Assembly: GCA_029552825.1 (NCBI GenBank)
Contig: JAKPDL010000019.1
Location: forward strand, 1-58,111
Source of the DNA: Bacteroidota bacterium
GTDB taxonomy: Bacteria > Bacteroidota > Bacteroidia > Bacteroidales > VadinHA17
Length of the DNA stretch: 58,111 bases
Direction of reading: 5' to 3'
Shown here: positions 45,311 through 54,123 of the stretch, one piece after another
Position numbering within the stretch: position 1 is the first letter of the stretch
Layout: the number at the start of each line of letters is the position of its first letter
Program-made: the position numbers and the translations under genes
The notes under the pieces: generated by a model
Told to the model about the DNA's origin: nothing
The model's database searches: none
What the model saw: only the letters and a program-made list of their open reading frames with translations

Positions 45311-46840
45311 ATGAAAAATATCCTGATTATGTTGAAAAAAGCATTTGTGCTAATAATGGGTATACTTGTATATTCCTGCACAGGAAAACAACCAGTTCTG
45401 ACAGAACCGATATTTAACCCTTCTTTTACATCTGATATTGAATCATTCGGGCAGTACAACTATCCGGAGTGGTTCCGCGATGCCAAGTTCGGCATCTGGG
45501 CTCACTGGGGGCCACAGGCCGTTCCGCGCCAGGGCGACTGGTATGCCCGTAAACTCTATGAAGAAGGAGGGCCAGTTTATAAATATCATCTTGAACATTA
45601 CGGCCATCCCTCAAAATTCGGTTATAAGGATATTATACCTCTCTGGAAAGCTGAGAGATGGGACCCCGACAGTCTGATGGCACTTTACAAAAGGGTCGGA
45701 GCAAGATATTTTGTAAGCATGGCAACACACCACGACAATTTTTTCCTCTGGAATTCTAAAATCCACAGATGGAATTCCGTAAATATGGGTCCTCAGAAAG
45801 ATGTTGTTGGTTTATGGCAGGAGGCGGCAAGAAAATACGGGTTGCGTTTCGGTGTCTCAGAACACCTTGGAGCCAGTTTTACATGGTTTCAGGTGAGTCA
45901 TGGCTCAGATAAGACGGGTCCGATGAAGGGTGTGCCATACGATGGCGCAAATCCCGAGTACCAGGATCTTTATCATTGGCCCGCTGCTCCCGACGATAAA
46001 GGATGGCTTACAAAAGACACAGCTTACCATAAAAGATGGCTTGCCTGCATAACAGAACTAATCGATATGTACAAACCTGACCTGCTATACTCCGACAGCG
46101 AACTACCCTTTGGCGAAACAGGCCGTAAAATGCTGGCACACTTTTATAACCAGGATATTGTCAAAAACAACGGCGGGCTTGAGGCTGTCTATACCTGCAA
46201 ACACCTTGCATCTGAAGGACGATGGGTGAGGGATATCGAACGAGGAGCAATGGATACAATCAGCGCCGATCCCTGGCAGACCGATACCTCAATAGGCGAT
46301 TGGTACTACCGCACCGGACAGAAATACATGACCGGTACCCAGGTAATACAGATGCTTGTGGATATCGTGAGCAAGAACGGCAACCTTCTGCTCAATGTGG
46401 TTCAGACACCCGAAGGAGACCTCGAACAGGATGTCCTTGACATACTTGAGGAAATAGCTGCCTGGATATCCGTCAACGGGGAAGGAATTTACGAAACACG
46501 CCCGTGGAAGGTCTATGGCGAAGGACCCTCGATGAAGAAACAGGAAAAGGGACGTTTCGGAGGCGTAAAGGACGTCAGAACCTATCAACAGGCAGATATC
46601 AGGTTCACTTCAAAAGGGAACACCCTTTATGCATTCGTAATGGAAAAGCCTTCGGAAGATATAAAAATTGCTTCACTCGGAAAGAAAACATGGCCTGAAA
46701 CTGTCAGGGTCAAATCAGTTAAGATGCTGGGCAGTGATGAAAGACTCAAATGGAAGCAGGAAGATAGTGCCCTCATTATCTCCCTGCCGGCCAGGCTTCC
46801 GGAATGGAAGGTTACATGCTTCAGGATTGAATTGAAATAA
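45311..46840 (+). CDS. GH29 family alpha-L-fucosidase, lipoprotein
   Basis: 509 residues with a lipoprotein signal (MGILVYSC, Cys23). GH29 features in order: EWFRDAKFGIWAHWGPQAVP, the histidine pair ATHHDNFFLW, WNSVNMGPQKDVVG, the predicted nucleophile region PDLLYSDSELPFG (Asp262) and the C-terminal beta-sandwich with ISVNGEGIYETRPWKVYGEG. It would cleave terminal alpha-L-fucose with retention. Location: lipid-anchored, periplasm or surface. The next gene, a beta-helix protein, starts 33 bases downstream and is probably co-transcribed. Confidence 0.92.
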   Translation: MKNILIMLKKAFVLIMGILVYSCTGKQPVLTEPIFNPSFTSDIESFGQYNYPEWFRDAKFGIWAHWGPQAVPRQGDWYARKLYEEGGPVYKYHLEHYGHPSKFGYKDIIPLWKAERWDPDSLMALYKRVGARYFVSMATHHDNFFLWNSKIHRWNSVNMGPQKDVVGLWQEAARKYGLRFGVSEHLGASFTWFQVSHGSDKTGPMKGVPYDGANPEYQDLYHWPAAPDDKGWLTKDTAYHKRWLACITELIDMYKPDLLYSDSELPFGETGRKMLAHFYNQDIVKNNGGLEAVYTCKHLASEGRWVRDIERGAMDTISADPWQTDTSIGDWYYRTGQKYMTGTQVIQMLVDIVSKNGNLLLNVVQTPEGDLEQDVLDILEEIAAWISVNGEGIYETRPWKVYGEGPSMKKQEKGRFGGVKDVRTYQQADIRFTSKGNTLYAFVMEKPSEDIKIASLGKKTWPETVRVKSVKMLGSDERLKWKQEDSALIISLPARLPEWKVTCFRIELK

Positions 46841-46873
46841 TAATCTTTAAATAAACAAATTAATAAATTAAAA

Positions 46874-48985
46874 ATGCGATTCCGGAACATCATTCCTTTA
46901 TTGCTTTTTTGGCTTGTTTGTTACAATCCTTTATCTGGTCAGAAAATTTATCTTTCTCCTTCGGGAGACGACACTAATCCGGGTACCAGTGAAAAGCCCC
47001 TTGCAACACTTACAGCAGCCCGCGACAAAGTGAGGGAATTACGCAAACAGGGAAGTATCACGAAACCTGTGGAGATAGTCGCCCTACCCGGTGAATATTT
47101 TCTGATGCAACCACTTGTACTGAGCACAGAAGATTCAGGAACTGAAAACGCACCGCTTGTTATAAAATCTGATGCAGGAACGAAGGCAGTTTTCAGGGGA
47201 GGCGTTGAACTGAAAGGATTTGAGAAAGTTAATGATAAACTTTGGAGATGCTTTATCCCTCAGGTTGCTTATTATAATTCATACTTCGAACAACTTTATG
47301 TGAACGGACGGAGGGCAATAAGAGCAAGAGAACCTGATGAGGGATTCGCAGTAGTAAAAACTGTTAAGGAAACAGTACTCGATAAAGGTTCAGGCAGAGC
47401 ACCTGCGCTTGCAGTTCAGAAGATTGGGATCGACTCCCGGCATGCCGCAATGGTAAGAAACTTTACAGATGACGATTTCCGCGATGCCCTGATAATTTTC
47501 TACCATAACTGGGATAATACACGAAAGAGAATTCTCGGCTGCAGCAGTGATTCTGCCTTCATATTTACGGCCGGACAGGGGATGAAACCATGGAATCCCA
47601 TTAACAGTAAATCGAGATACCTTATCGAAAACTTCAGGGCAGCACTTGATACTCCCGGTGAGTGGTTCCTCGACAGATCGGGTTACCTTTATTATATTCC
47701 CCGTGAGGGTGAAACCATCGAAAACACAGAATTTATTGCGCCTGTTCTGAAGGAGTTTGTGATTCTAAAAGGTGAATCACCTGAAAAGCCTGTTTCCAAT
47801 ATTGTATTTGAAAACCTCGTTTTTAATTATGCCGGCTATCTTACTCCGGCCGACGGCAACGAACCGGCTCAGGCAGCCGCCCCGGTAAGTGCTGTAATGA
47901 CAGCTGATTTTGCTAAAAACATCTCCTTCTCCGATTGTGAAATTGCCCATACCGGAACTTATGCCTTCTGGTTCAGAAGGGCGGTGAACAATTGCCTTGT
48001 TACAAAGTGTTTTATGCATGACCTTGGCGCAGGTGGAGTAAAAATTGGCGAAACAATCCTGCGGCAGTCTGTTGATGAGTTAACACATCATATAACTGTT
48101 GACAATAACATAATTACTGATGCCGGACATGTATTTCCATGCGCTGTTGGAATTATCATATTCCATGGAAGTGATAACCGTCTCACTCATAATGAAATAT
48201 CAAATCTCAGGTATTCAGGCATTTCCGTGGGGTGGATCTGGGGCTATGCTTACAGTCCGTCGAAGAGAAACCTGATTGCATATAATCACATACATCACCT
48301 TGGCTGGGGAGAATTATGTGACATGGGAGGAGTATATACACTTGGTGCTTCAGAAGGAACGGTTGTTTCAAACAATGTGATTCACCATGTCTATTCTTTC
48401 GATTATGGCGGCTGGGGACTCTATACCGACGAAGGCTCTTACGGAATCGTTATGGAAAAGAATTTGGTTTATCTATGTAAAAACTCCGGCTTCCACCAGC
48501 ATTACGGAAAAGAAAACATAATCCGCAACAACATATTTGCATTTAACATAAGAGCACAGCTTCAGGCAACAAGGGTTGAAGAACACAGGTCGCTGAGTTT
48601 TACCAATAATATTATATATTTCGACAGGGGGACACTTACTTCCAGTAACTGGCATAAATTCAACCTTTTTACCGATTATAACTGCTACTGGGATATACGC
48701 ACAAAAGAATTAAGATTTGGTGACAGGACATTTGCGGAATGGCAGAAGGAAGGAAAGGATCTGCATTCAGTTATTGCCGATCCCATGTTTGTTGACCCGG
48801 TAAAGTTCGACTTCAGATTTAAGAATCTTTCGGTTGCACGCAGAATAAAATTCGTTCCGTTCGACTATTCACTTGCAGGCATTTATGGTGATGAGGAATG
48901 GAAAAAGAAAGCTGTGCTTGACCCTGAACTGATAAAAAAATTTGACGAAAGAGTGACAGAAATGGAAAAACAGGTAAAAAAATAA
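46874..48985 (+). CDS. Secreted right-handed beta-helix glycosidase (GH141-like)
   Basis: 703 residues with a signal peptide ending NPLSGQ. The start IYLSPSGDDTNPGTSEKPLA, then LTAARDKVRELRKQG and IVALPGEYFLMQPLVLST, is typical of the GH141/DUF1565 beta-helix group. Helix coils follow (NISFSDCEIAHTGTYAFWF, NCLVTKCFMHDLGAGGVKIG, NRLTHNEISNLRYSGISVGW, SNNVIHHVYSFDYGGWGLY). The first described GH141 enzymes include an alpha-L-fucosidase acting on rhamnogalacturonan-II and a xylanase. Its place after a GH29 fucosidase fits a fucose-containing substrate. The family call is from layout and motifs; a related lyase fold cannot be ruled out. Confidence 0.75.
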   Translation: MRFRNIIPLLLFWLVCYNPLSGQKIYLSPSGDDTNPGTSEKPLATLTAARDKVRELRKQGSITKPVEIVALPGEYFLMQPLVLSTEDSGTENAPLVIKSDAGTKAVFRGGVELKGFEKVNDKLWRCFIPQVAYYNSYFEQLYVNGRRAIRAREPDEGFAVVKTVKETVLDKGSGRAPALAVQKIGIDSRHAAMVRNFTDDDFRDALIIFYHNWDNTRKRILGCSSDSAFIFTAGQGMKPWNPINSKSRYLIENFRAALDTPGEWFLDRSGYLYYIPREGETIENTEFIAPVLKEFVILKGESPEKPVSNIVFENLVFNYAGYLTPADGNEPAQAAAPVSAVMTADFAKNISFSDCEIAHTGTYAFWFRRAVNNCLVTKCFMHDLGAGGVKIGETILRQSVDELTHHITVDNNIITDAGHVFPCAVGIIIFHGSDNRLTHNEISNLRYSGISVGWIWGYAYSPSKRNLIAYNHIHHLGWGELCDMGGVYTLGASEGTVVSNNVIHHVYSFDYGGWGLYTDEGSYGIVMEKNLVYLCKNSGFHQHYGKENIIRNNIFAFNIRAQLQATRVEEHRSLSFTNNIIYFDRGTLTSSNWHKFNLFTDYNCYWDIRTKELRFGDRTFAEWQKEGKDLHSVIADPMFVDPVKFDFRFKNLSVARRIKFVPFDYSLAGIYGDEEWKKKAVLDPELIKKFDERVTEMEKQVKK

Positions 48986-49050
48986 ATGTAAATTGTCAAA
49001 AAATGATTTTTAATGGATAAACCTGAACTAACCTGAAAAATAGGAGATCT

Positions 49051-49929
49051 ATGAAAACACTCATTTTAACAATTCTGGTGGCATTATTTCCTGCACTTGT
49101 TTTTTCCCAGCAGGAGAGGAAGATCAATGTAATTGTCTTTGGGGCTCATCCCGATGATTGTGATGGCAAGGTAGGAGGTACAGCAATTGAGTTTGCAAAA
49201 AGGGGACATAATGTTCTTTTTGTATCGGTGACTGACGGCAGTGCGGGTCACCATGAATATGGAGGGGCGCCTCTTGCAAACACACGAAAACTTGAAGCAC
49301 AGGAAGCCGGTAGAAGGTTCGGAGTTAAGTATTTGGTGCTCGACCATCCCGATGGTAAGCTCATGCCAACCCTTGATGTAAGGGAAGAGATTATCAGGCT
49401 GATTCGCCAGTGGAATGCCGATATAGTAATTGTTCACAGGCCCAATGATTACCACCCCGATCACCGCTATACTTCTACACTGGTCCAGGATGCGGCATAC
49501 ATGGTTATTGTTCCTAATATTGTTCCCGATACACCACCCCTTAAAAAGAACCCGGTCTTCCTCTATATGGAGGATAATTTCAAAAAGCCTCAGCCCTTTA
49601 CTCCGGATATTGTGATAGATATAACCGATTCGTGGGACCAGAAGATGTATGCACTTGCAGCCCATACATCACAAATGTTTGAGTGGCTTCCCTGGACAAA
49701 TGGCACGCTTAGCCAGGTTCCGGCAGGTGAGAAAGAGAGGCTTGAATGGCTGAAGAAGACACGGGGCCCAGGGCAGATTTCACCTGAGAAAAGAGCAGCA
49801 CTCGAAAAATGGTACGGAAAAGAAAGAGCCCAGAAGGCGAAAATAGTTGAATCATTCGAGATATGCGAATATGGGCGCCGTCCTTCCGAAGACGAAATAA
49901 GGCAACTCTTCCCGATGATGGTGAAATAG
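49051..49929 (+). CDS. Secreted PIG-L family deacetylase
   Basis: 292 residues with a signal peptide (MKTLILTILVALFPALVFSQ). PIG-L/LmbE zinc-deacetylase motifs: VFGAHPDDCDGKVGG, where the His and the Asp pair are the zinc site and base, and HRPNDYHPDHRYTS with the third ligand. By family knowledge these enzymes remove N-acetyl groups from amino sugars. The secreted location fits action on a glycan before uptake. It has a short Shine-Dalgarno-like AGGAG 4 bases before the ATG. It lies between the beta-helix gene and the DoxX fusion gene on the same strand. Confidence 0.88.
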   Translation: MKTLILTILVALFPALVFSQQERKINVIVFGAHPDDCDGKVGGTAIEFAKRGHNVLFVSVTDGSAGHHEYGGAPLANTRKLEAQEAGRRFGVKYLVLDHPDGKLMPTLDVREEIIRLIRQWNADIVIVHRPNDYHPDHRYTSTLVQDAAYMVIVPNIVPDTPPLKKNPVFLYMEDNFKKPQPFTPDIVIDITDSWDQKMYALAAHTSQMFEWLPWTNGTLSQVPAGEKERLEWLKKTRGPGQISPEKRAALEKWYGKERAQKAKIVESFEICEYGRRPSEDEIRQLFPMMVK

Positions 49930-49963
49930 TTTGCTCATAACGGAACAGGTGTCACTATTCAAC

Positions 49964-49980
49964 CTCCCCTTTGAGGGGAG
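49964..49980 (+). repeat. Small CTCCCCT/AGGGGAG palindrome
   Basis: CTCCCCTTTGAGGGGAG forms a 7-bp stem with a 3-base loop after the deacetylase gene. No T tract follows, so I class it with the dispersed G-rich palindromes and not as a terminator. Confidence 0.5.
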
Positions 49981-50030
49981 TGAAAAGAAATAAATTGACA
50001 AAGTGATTTTCTGTAATTAATACTTTTTAC

Positions 50031-51605
50031 ATGACAAACATTAACAAAGCTGGAAGTTATCTTTTAACAATTGTAAGAATTGCCATTGGCTGGCAATTCC
50101 TTTATGAAGGTATCGCCAAAATTATTGCAGGAAACTGGACGTCAGCACCTTATCTTGCAGGCTCAAAATGGATACTTGCGCCTCTTTTTACAGCAATGGC
50201 TGACAATCAGGCTGCTGTTGCCTTTGTTGATTTTATAAACATATGGGGTATGGTGCTTGTAGGAGTCGGACTTATGCTTGGTCTTCTGTCGAGATGGGCA
50301 AGTGCAGGCGGAGCATTGATGCTTCTACTCTATTTTATGGCGTACCCTCCTATACCCGGATATATGACCGGTGTACCCACTGAAGGCAGTTATCTGTGGG
50401 TAAACAGAAACCTTATTGAACTATTTGTCCTGGCAATTTTTGTTTTCATCTCTCCAGCTTCACACTACGGACTCGACAGACTTATAAAGAGATGGAAAGA
50501 AGAGAGGGCGCGTCAGCCTGTGCCTGAACCTTCAGGAGGTAAAGAAGCTGCCTCACAACGTCGCGAACTGCTGAGGGATCTTATATCCGTTCCTGCTATA
50601 GGTGCTTTTGCATATGCATTATACCGCAAGAGGAAATGGGACAGCTTTGAGGAAAGACTGCTTAAGGTACAGGGCATTGATGCAAACACCGGTGCAACAC
50701 TTCTTACCTTCACTTATACCTCTTTAAAGGAACTTAAAGGTCAAATTCCGAAAGGAGTTATTAAATATAACGGTAAGGATGGAAGTCAGTCGCAGTTCGA
50801 ACTCAGCCGTATCATAATGGGAGGTAATCTTATCGGGGGCTGGGCTCATGCACGTGACCTTATTTATGTGTCGAAGCTGATAAAGACATACCATACCGAC
50901 GAAAAAGTAATGCAGACTCTTGCACTGGCTGAAAAATGCGGTGTGAACGCACTGCTGACAAACCCGCAGCTCGGGAGAATATTTCAGAAATATAAGCATG
51001 AATTTAGAAGCAAAATGAAATTTATCTCCGACTGCGGAGTAGGACTCGATTTTCAGAAGGGTATTGCAATGTCGCTGGCCGTTGGTGCCGATGCTCTTTA
51101 TTGCCAGGGCGAGATTACAGACCGCTGGACAGATGAAAACTGGAAAGACCCTCAGAAGAGAACACCTGAACAGCGGATGGAACTGATAAGCAAAGGCATC
51201 GAAGAAATCAGAAGCCACGGCAAACCTGCAGGAATAGGTGCCCACAAAATTGAGGCAATAAAGAAGTGTGTAGAGTACGGAATTAAACCGGATTTCTGGG
51301 TAAAAACCTGCCATAGCCACAACTACTGGTCGGCTAAAGCAAACCCCGAATGGCACGACAATATTTTTGATTATGACCCGGAGGAAACAATCAGGTATAT
51401 GGCAACTTTGGAAGAGCCATGGATTGCCTTCAAAGTGCTGGCAGCCGGAGCAATAAAACCGGAAGAAGGCCTTAAGTATGCCTTCTCAAACGGAGCCGAT
51501 TTTGTGTGCCTCGGAATGTACGATTTCCAGATAGTTGAAGATATCAACATTGCTCTCGACACTTTATCGTCAATAACTGAAAGGCAGAGACCCTGGAGGG
51601 GATAG
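50031..51605 (+). CDS. DoxX membrane domain fused to a TIM-barrel-like domain through an internal Tat-like segment
   Basis: 524 residues. The first 150 are a DoxX-type four-helix membrane domain (LLTIVRIAIGWQFLYEG, WGMVLVGVGLMLGLLSRW, NLIELFVLAIFVFI). Residues 176-197 read QRRELLRDLISVPAIGAFAY, which looks like a twin-arginine signal (RR at 177-178). The remaining 320 residues are a soluble domain (IIMGGNLIGGWAHARD, LAEKCGVNALLTNPQ, KPAGIGAHKIEAIKKCVEYG, FKVLAAGAIKPEEGLKYAFS) that looks like a TIM barrel of the aldolase or AKR-like kind. The natural reading is a fusion of a quinone-linked membrane subunit with an exported enzyme. Function unknown; it is unlike any DoxX protein I can name. Confidence 0.7.
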   Translation: MTNINKAGSYLLTIVRIAIGWQFLYEGIAKIIAGNWTSAPYLAGSKWILAPLFTAMADNQAAVAFVDFINIWGMVLVGVGLMLGLLSRWASAGGALMLLLYFMAYPPIPGYMTGVPTEGSYLWVNRNLIELFVLAIFVFISPASHYGLDRLIKRWKEERARQPVPEPSGGKEAASQRRELLRDLISVPAIGAFAYALYRKRKWDSFEERLLKVQGIDANTGATLLTFTYTSLKELKGQIPKGVIKYNGKDGSQSQFELSRIIMGGNLIGGWAHARDLIYVSKLIKTYHTDEKVMQTLALAEKCGVNALLTNPQLGRIFQKYKHEFRSKMKFISDCGVGLDFQKGIAMSLAVGADALYCQGEITDRWTDENWKDPQKRTPEQRMELISKGIEEIRSHGKPAGIGAHKIEAIKKCVEYGIKPDFWVKTCHSHNYWSAKANPEWHDNIFDYDPEETIRYMATLEEPWIAFKVLAAGAIKPEEGLKYAFSNGADFVCLGMYDFQIVEDINIALDTLSSITERQRPWRG

Positions 51606-51828
51606 GTTGTTAATCTGAGAATAATAAACTAAAAGATTTAATATAAAATTTCACGCAAAGGCCACGAAGTTCACAAAGAAAAAAATCTTTGTGTTCTTTG
51701 TGCTCTTTGTGTGAGACATAAGAAATTTTTGAGATAAAAGAAGAAAGAAAAAAGAATAATTCACACAGAGGCCACAAAGGGCACAAAGAATATACCGAAG
51801 AATTGCAGATGGAGAAAAATTACATTTT
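51606..51828. repeat. CTTTGTG-type interspersed repeat with large hairpin
   Basis: Bases 51651-51679 and 51686-51714 are inverted copies (about 23 of 29 positions pair) around a short A-rich loop; each is made of units such as TCACAAAGA and TCTTTGTG. A further partial copy, TCACACAGAGGCCACAAAGG, lies at 51761-51790. The same motif is at 508-534. No gene is seen. Confidence 0.75.
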
Positions 51829-51977
51829 ATGAGACGCTTGCCTTTAGTCCATGTTGCTTTTTTCACCTCCGGACTATTGTCGTGTGCCGTGAAAAGGGAC
51901 CTGATCCGGAAATATGGGAAACATATCCGCGTCTGCAGGGAGAAATACGTAAATTTCCAGCTCCTGACAATAAATAA
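51829..51977 (+). pseudogene. Possible remnant of a small lipoprotein gene
   Basis: From the ATG at 51829 the frame gives a lipoprotein-like start (MRRLPLVHVAFFTSGLLSC). Shifting frame after this, the next bases read REKGPDPEIWETYPRLQGE and stop at 51975-51977, 11 bases before the sulfatase ATG. Together they look like the two ends of a gene with the middle lost. Each half is short and I know no family for it, so this is weak. The first frame also runs on into the sulfatase gene, which a real gene would be unlikely to do. Confidence 0.3.
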
Positions 51978-51988
51978 TCAATTGAATC

Positions 51989-53629
51989 ATGAATCAGTTA
52001 TCTTTTCTATCCTTCTGTATTGCCGGCGCCCATATCTTTTCAGCACAGATCTCTGCTCAGAAAAGTGAGGCAAAACCTAATATCATCCTTATACTTGCCG
52101 ACGACATGGGCTACTCCGACATTGGATGTTTTGGTTCGGAGATAAAGACCCCCAACCTCGACCGGCTGGCACAGCAGGGATTGAGAATGACACAGTTCTA
52201 CAACGCTTCGCGCAGCTGCCCTACACGGGCCTCACTGCTTACCGGACTCTACCAGCACCAGGCCGGAATAGGAGATATGGTTTCGAACCTAGGATACCCG
52301 TCATACCAGGGTTATCTGAATGAAAAATGCGTGACAATAGCCGAGGTACTGAAGATGAACGGTTACAGAACATATATGTCGGGCAAGTGGCATGTGGGCA
52401 GTCAGTCCGAAGTGCACCCCCTCAGGAGAGGCTTCGACCGTTATTTCGGTCTGATTGATGGTGCCGGAAGTTATTTCAAACCAATTGCCTACAGGCCAAA
52501 TATGAAACCCGTCAGATGGATGCTCGACGATAAAGATTTCTTTCCGCCTGATACTGGATTTTATATGACTGATGCTATCGGTGATTATGCACTTTCATTC
52601 ATTAAGGAAAGGGATAAAAATGAACCGTTTTTCCTCTATATGGCATTCACCGCACCTCACTGGCCACTTCATGCATTGCCTGAGGATATCGAAAAATACC
52701 GGGGAAAATACATGATGGGCTGGGATAAGCTCAGGGAAGAAAGGTATAACCGTATGCTCTCAATGGGTATTATTGACCCTTCTGTGAGACTTTCGCCCCG
52801 CGACGTAAGGGTGCCTCAGTGGGATACTTTGCCTGAAGCAACAAAAAAGATGTGGGACCTCCGTATGGCTGTTTATGCAGCAATGATCGACCGTATGGAT
52901 CAGAATATTGGCAAGGTTATAAGTTATCTGGAGAAAACAGGTGAGATGGACAATACGTTGATAATCTTTCTTTCCGATAACGGTGGTTGCCACGAATCAA
53001 CCCGCAGTCAGGCAGAGTTCCTTAAGGTGAAAGGAGAGACCGGTACCCCTGATTCATTTGATGCATACGAATACCCGTGGGCAAATGCAAGCAACACCCC
53101 GTTCAGAATGTTCAAGCACTGGGTGCATGAAGGTGGAATAGCAACGCCGTTTATAGCTTATTACCCGAAGCTGATAAAGGGTGGCAGAATTGATTCACAG
53201 ACAGGGCATATAATAGATATCATGCCTACTATTGTGGAACTTACAGGGGCAAACTATCCTGACAGGATTGTGGAACTGGAGGGACTGGAAAATCCAGAAA
53301 AATTTAAAGAGAGAGATATTATTCCTATGGAGGGGATAAGTCTTGTACCGGTTTTTAAAGGGAAAAAACTGAAGCGGAAATCTCCTCTCTTCTGGGAGCA
53401 CGAAGGGAACTGTGCCGTAAGGTATGGCGACTGGAAACTGGTTTCGCTCTATGATAACTCAACCCGGAAATCTGGCATGTGGGAGTTATACGATATGAGA
53501 AACGACCGTTCGGAACTGAATGACCTCAGTGAAAAATTCCCCCGTAAAAAGCTGGAAATGATTGAGATGTACGAAAAATGGGCAACACGGGTCGGTGTTG
53601 TTCCAAGAGAACAGATAGACAGAAGGTAA
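51989..53629 (+). CDS. S1 family sulfatase, Ser-type, secreted
   Basis: 546 residues with a signal peptide ending FSAQISAQ. Motifs: metal site NIILILADDMGYSDIGCFG, activation motif YNASRSCPTRASLLTGLYQHQ, GKWHVG, TAPHWPLHALPEDI and LIIFLSDNGGCHES. Aligned to C/S-x-P-S/T-R, the residue converted to formylglycine is Ser76 and the Cys is at the x position; relatives often have CCPTR here, so a Ser in place of the first Cys is noteworthy. The length and the HQAGIGDM block fit the arylsulfatase A-like group with a long C-terminal part. It is followed after 6 bases by a truncated glycosidase remnant. Confidence 0.92.
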   Translation: MNQLSFLSFCIAGAHIFSAQISAQKSEAKPNIILILADDMGYSDIGCFGSEIKTPNLDRLAQQGLRMTQFYNASRSCPTRASLLTGLYQHQAGIGDMVSNLGYPSYQGYLNEKCVTIAEVLKMNGYRTYMSGKWHVGSQSEVHPLRRGFDRYFGLIDGAGSYFKPIAYRPNMKPVRWMLDDKDFFPPDTGFYMTDAIGDYALSFIKERDKNEPFFLYMAFTAPHWPLHALPEDIEKYRGKYMMGWDKLREERYNRMLSMGIIDPSVRLSPRDVRVPQWDTLPEATKKMWDLRMAVYAAMIDRMDQNIGKVISYLEKTGEMDNTLIIFLSDNGGCHESTRSQAEFLKVKGETGTPDSFDAYEYPWANASNTPFRMFKHWVHEGGIATPFIAYYPKLIKGGRIDSQTGHIIDIMPTIVELTGANYPDRIVELEGLENPEKFKERDIIPMEGISLVPVFKGKKLKRKSPLFWEHEGNCAVRYGDWKLVSLYDNSTRKSGMWELYDMRNDRSELNDLSEKFPRKKLEMIEMYEKWATRVGVVPREQIDRR

Positions 53630-53635
53630 ACTATC

Positions 53636-54076
53636 GTGAAGGGAATAACCACAAATAATGCAATCCAGACTTTTTGCCGAAATGTGCTGGGGGGATTTGC
53701 CTCAAGAAGATTTCACAGACCACCATCAGGACTGGGTCTAAGCCCCCTGTCAATAAGCTGTATTAAAACCATCCGTAAAATCGAGGAAAAAGTAAGAATG
53801 TGGGATATTGTCCCCAGGATGGATCTGTTGATGGATGTGGAAGATAATGAAGCATATCTTGCAGCTAAGGAAGGTGATGTTTATGTAATCTTTTTTACAA
53901 ATGGGGGAGAAGCAACTCTGGATCTGAGGGGACATGACAACAGATTCTCAATAAACTGGATTTCTGTTGACAAACCTGAATGGATAAAACATGGTTACAT
54001 TGATGGAAACGGCCTGGTAAAAATTAAAGCAGATTCTTTTAAGACCTGTTTTGCCGTAATTGAGGTTGTCAGATAA
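53636..54076 (+). pseudogene. 5'-truncated glycoside hydrolase remnant
   Basis: A 146-codon frame that starts only at a GTG and lacks a signal peptide. Its content is the C-terminal end of a larger enzyme: NVLGGFASRRFHRPPSGLGL, IKTIRKIEEKVRMWDIVPRM, then a small beta domain (NEAYLAAKEGDVYVIFFTNG, WISVDKPEWIKHGYIDGNG). This resembles the end of DUF4038-like secreted glycosidases: last helices of the barrel plus a C-terminal beta-sandwich. The N-terminal barrel is missing; the sulfatase stop codon is only 6 bases before the frame. It may still be transcribed with the sulfatase but cannot make a full enzyme. Confidence 0.7.
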
Positions 54077-54123
54077 ATTCATTTAATTTGTAGATTGTTA
54101 ATATGTAAATAATTATTTTAAGA

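Noticed and set aside
49084-49665. A 193-codon minus-strand frame inside the PIG-L deacetylase gene
   Set aside because: The plus strand shows intact zinc-site motifs, so this is a shadow.
50724-51356. A 210-codon minus-strand frame inside the DoxX fusion gene
   Set aside because: It has no domain features and overlaps a well-formed coding sequence on the other strand.
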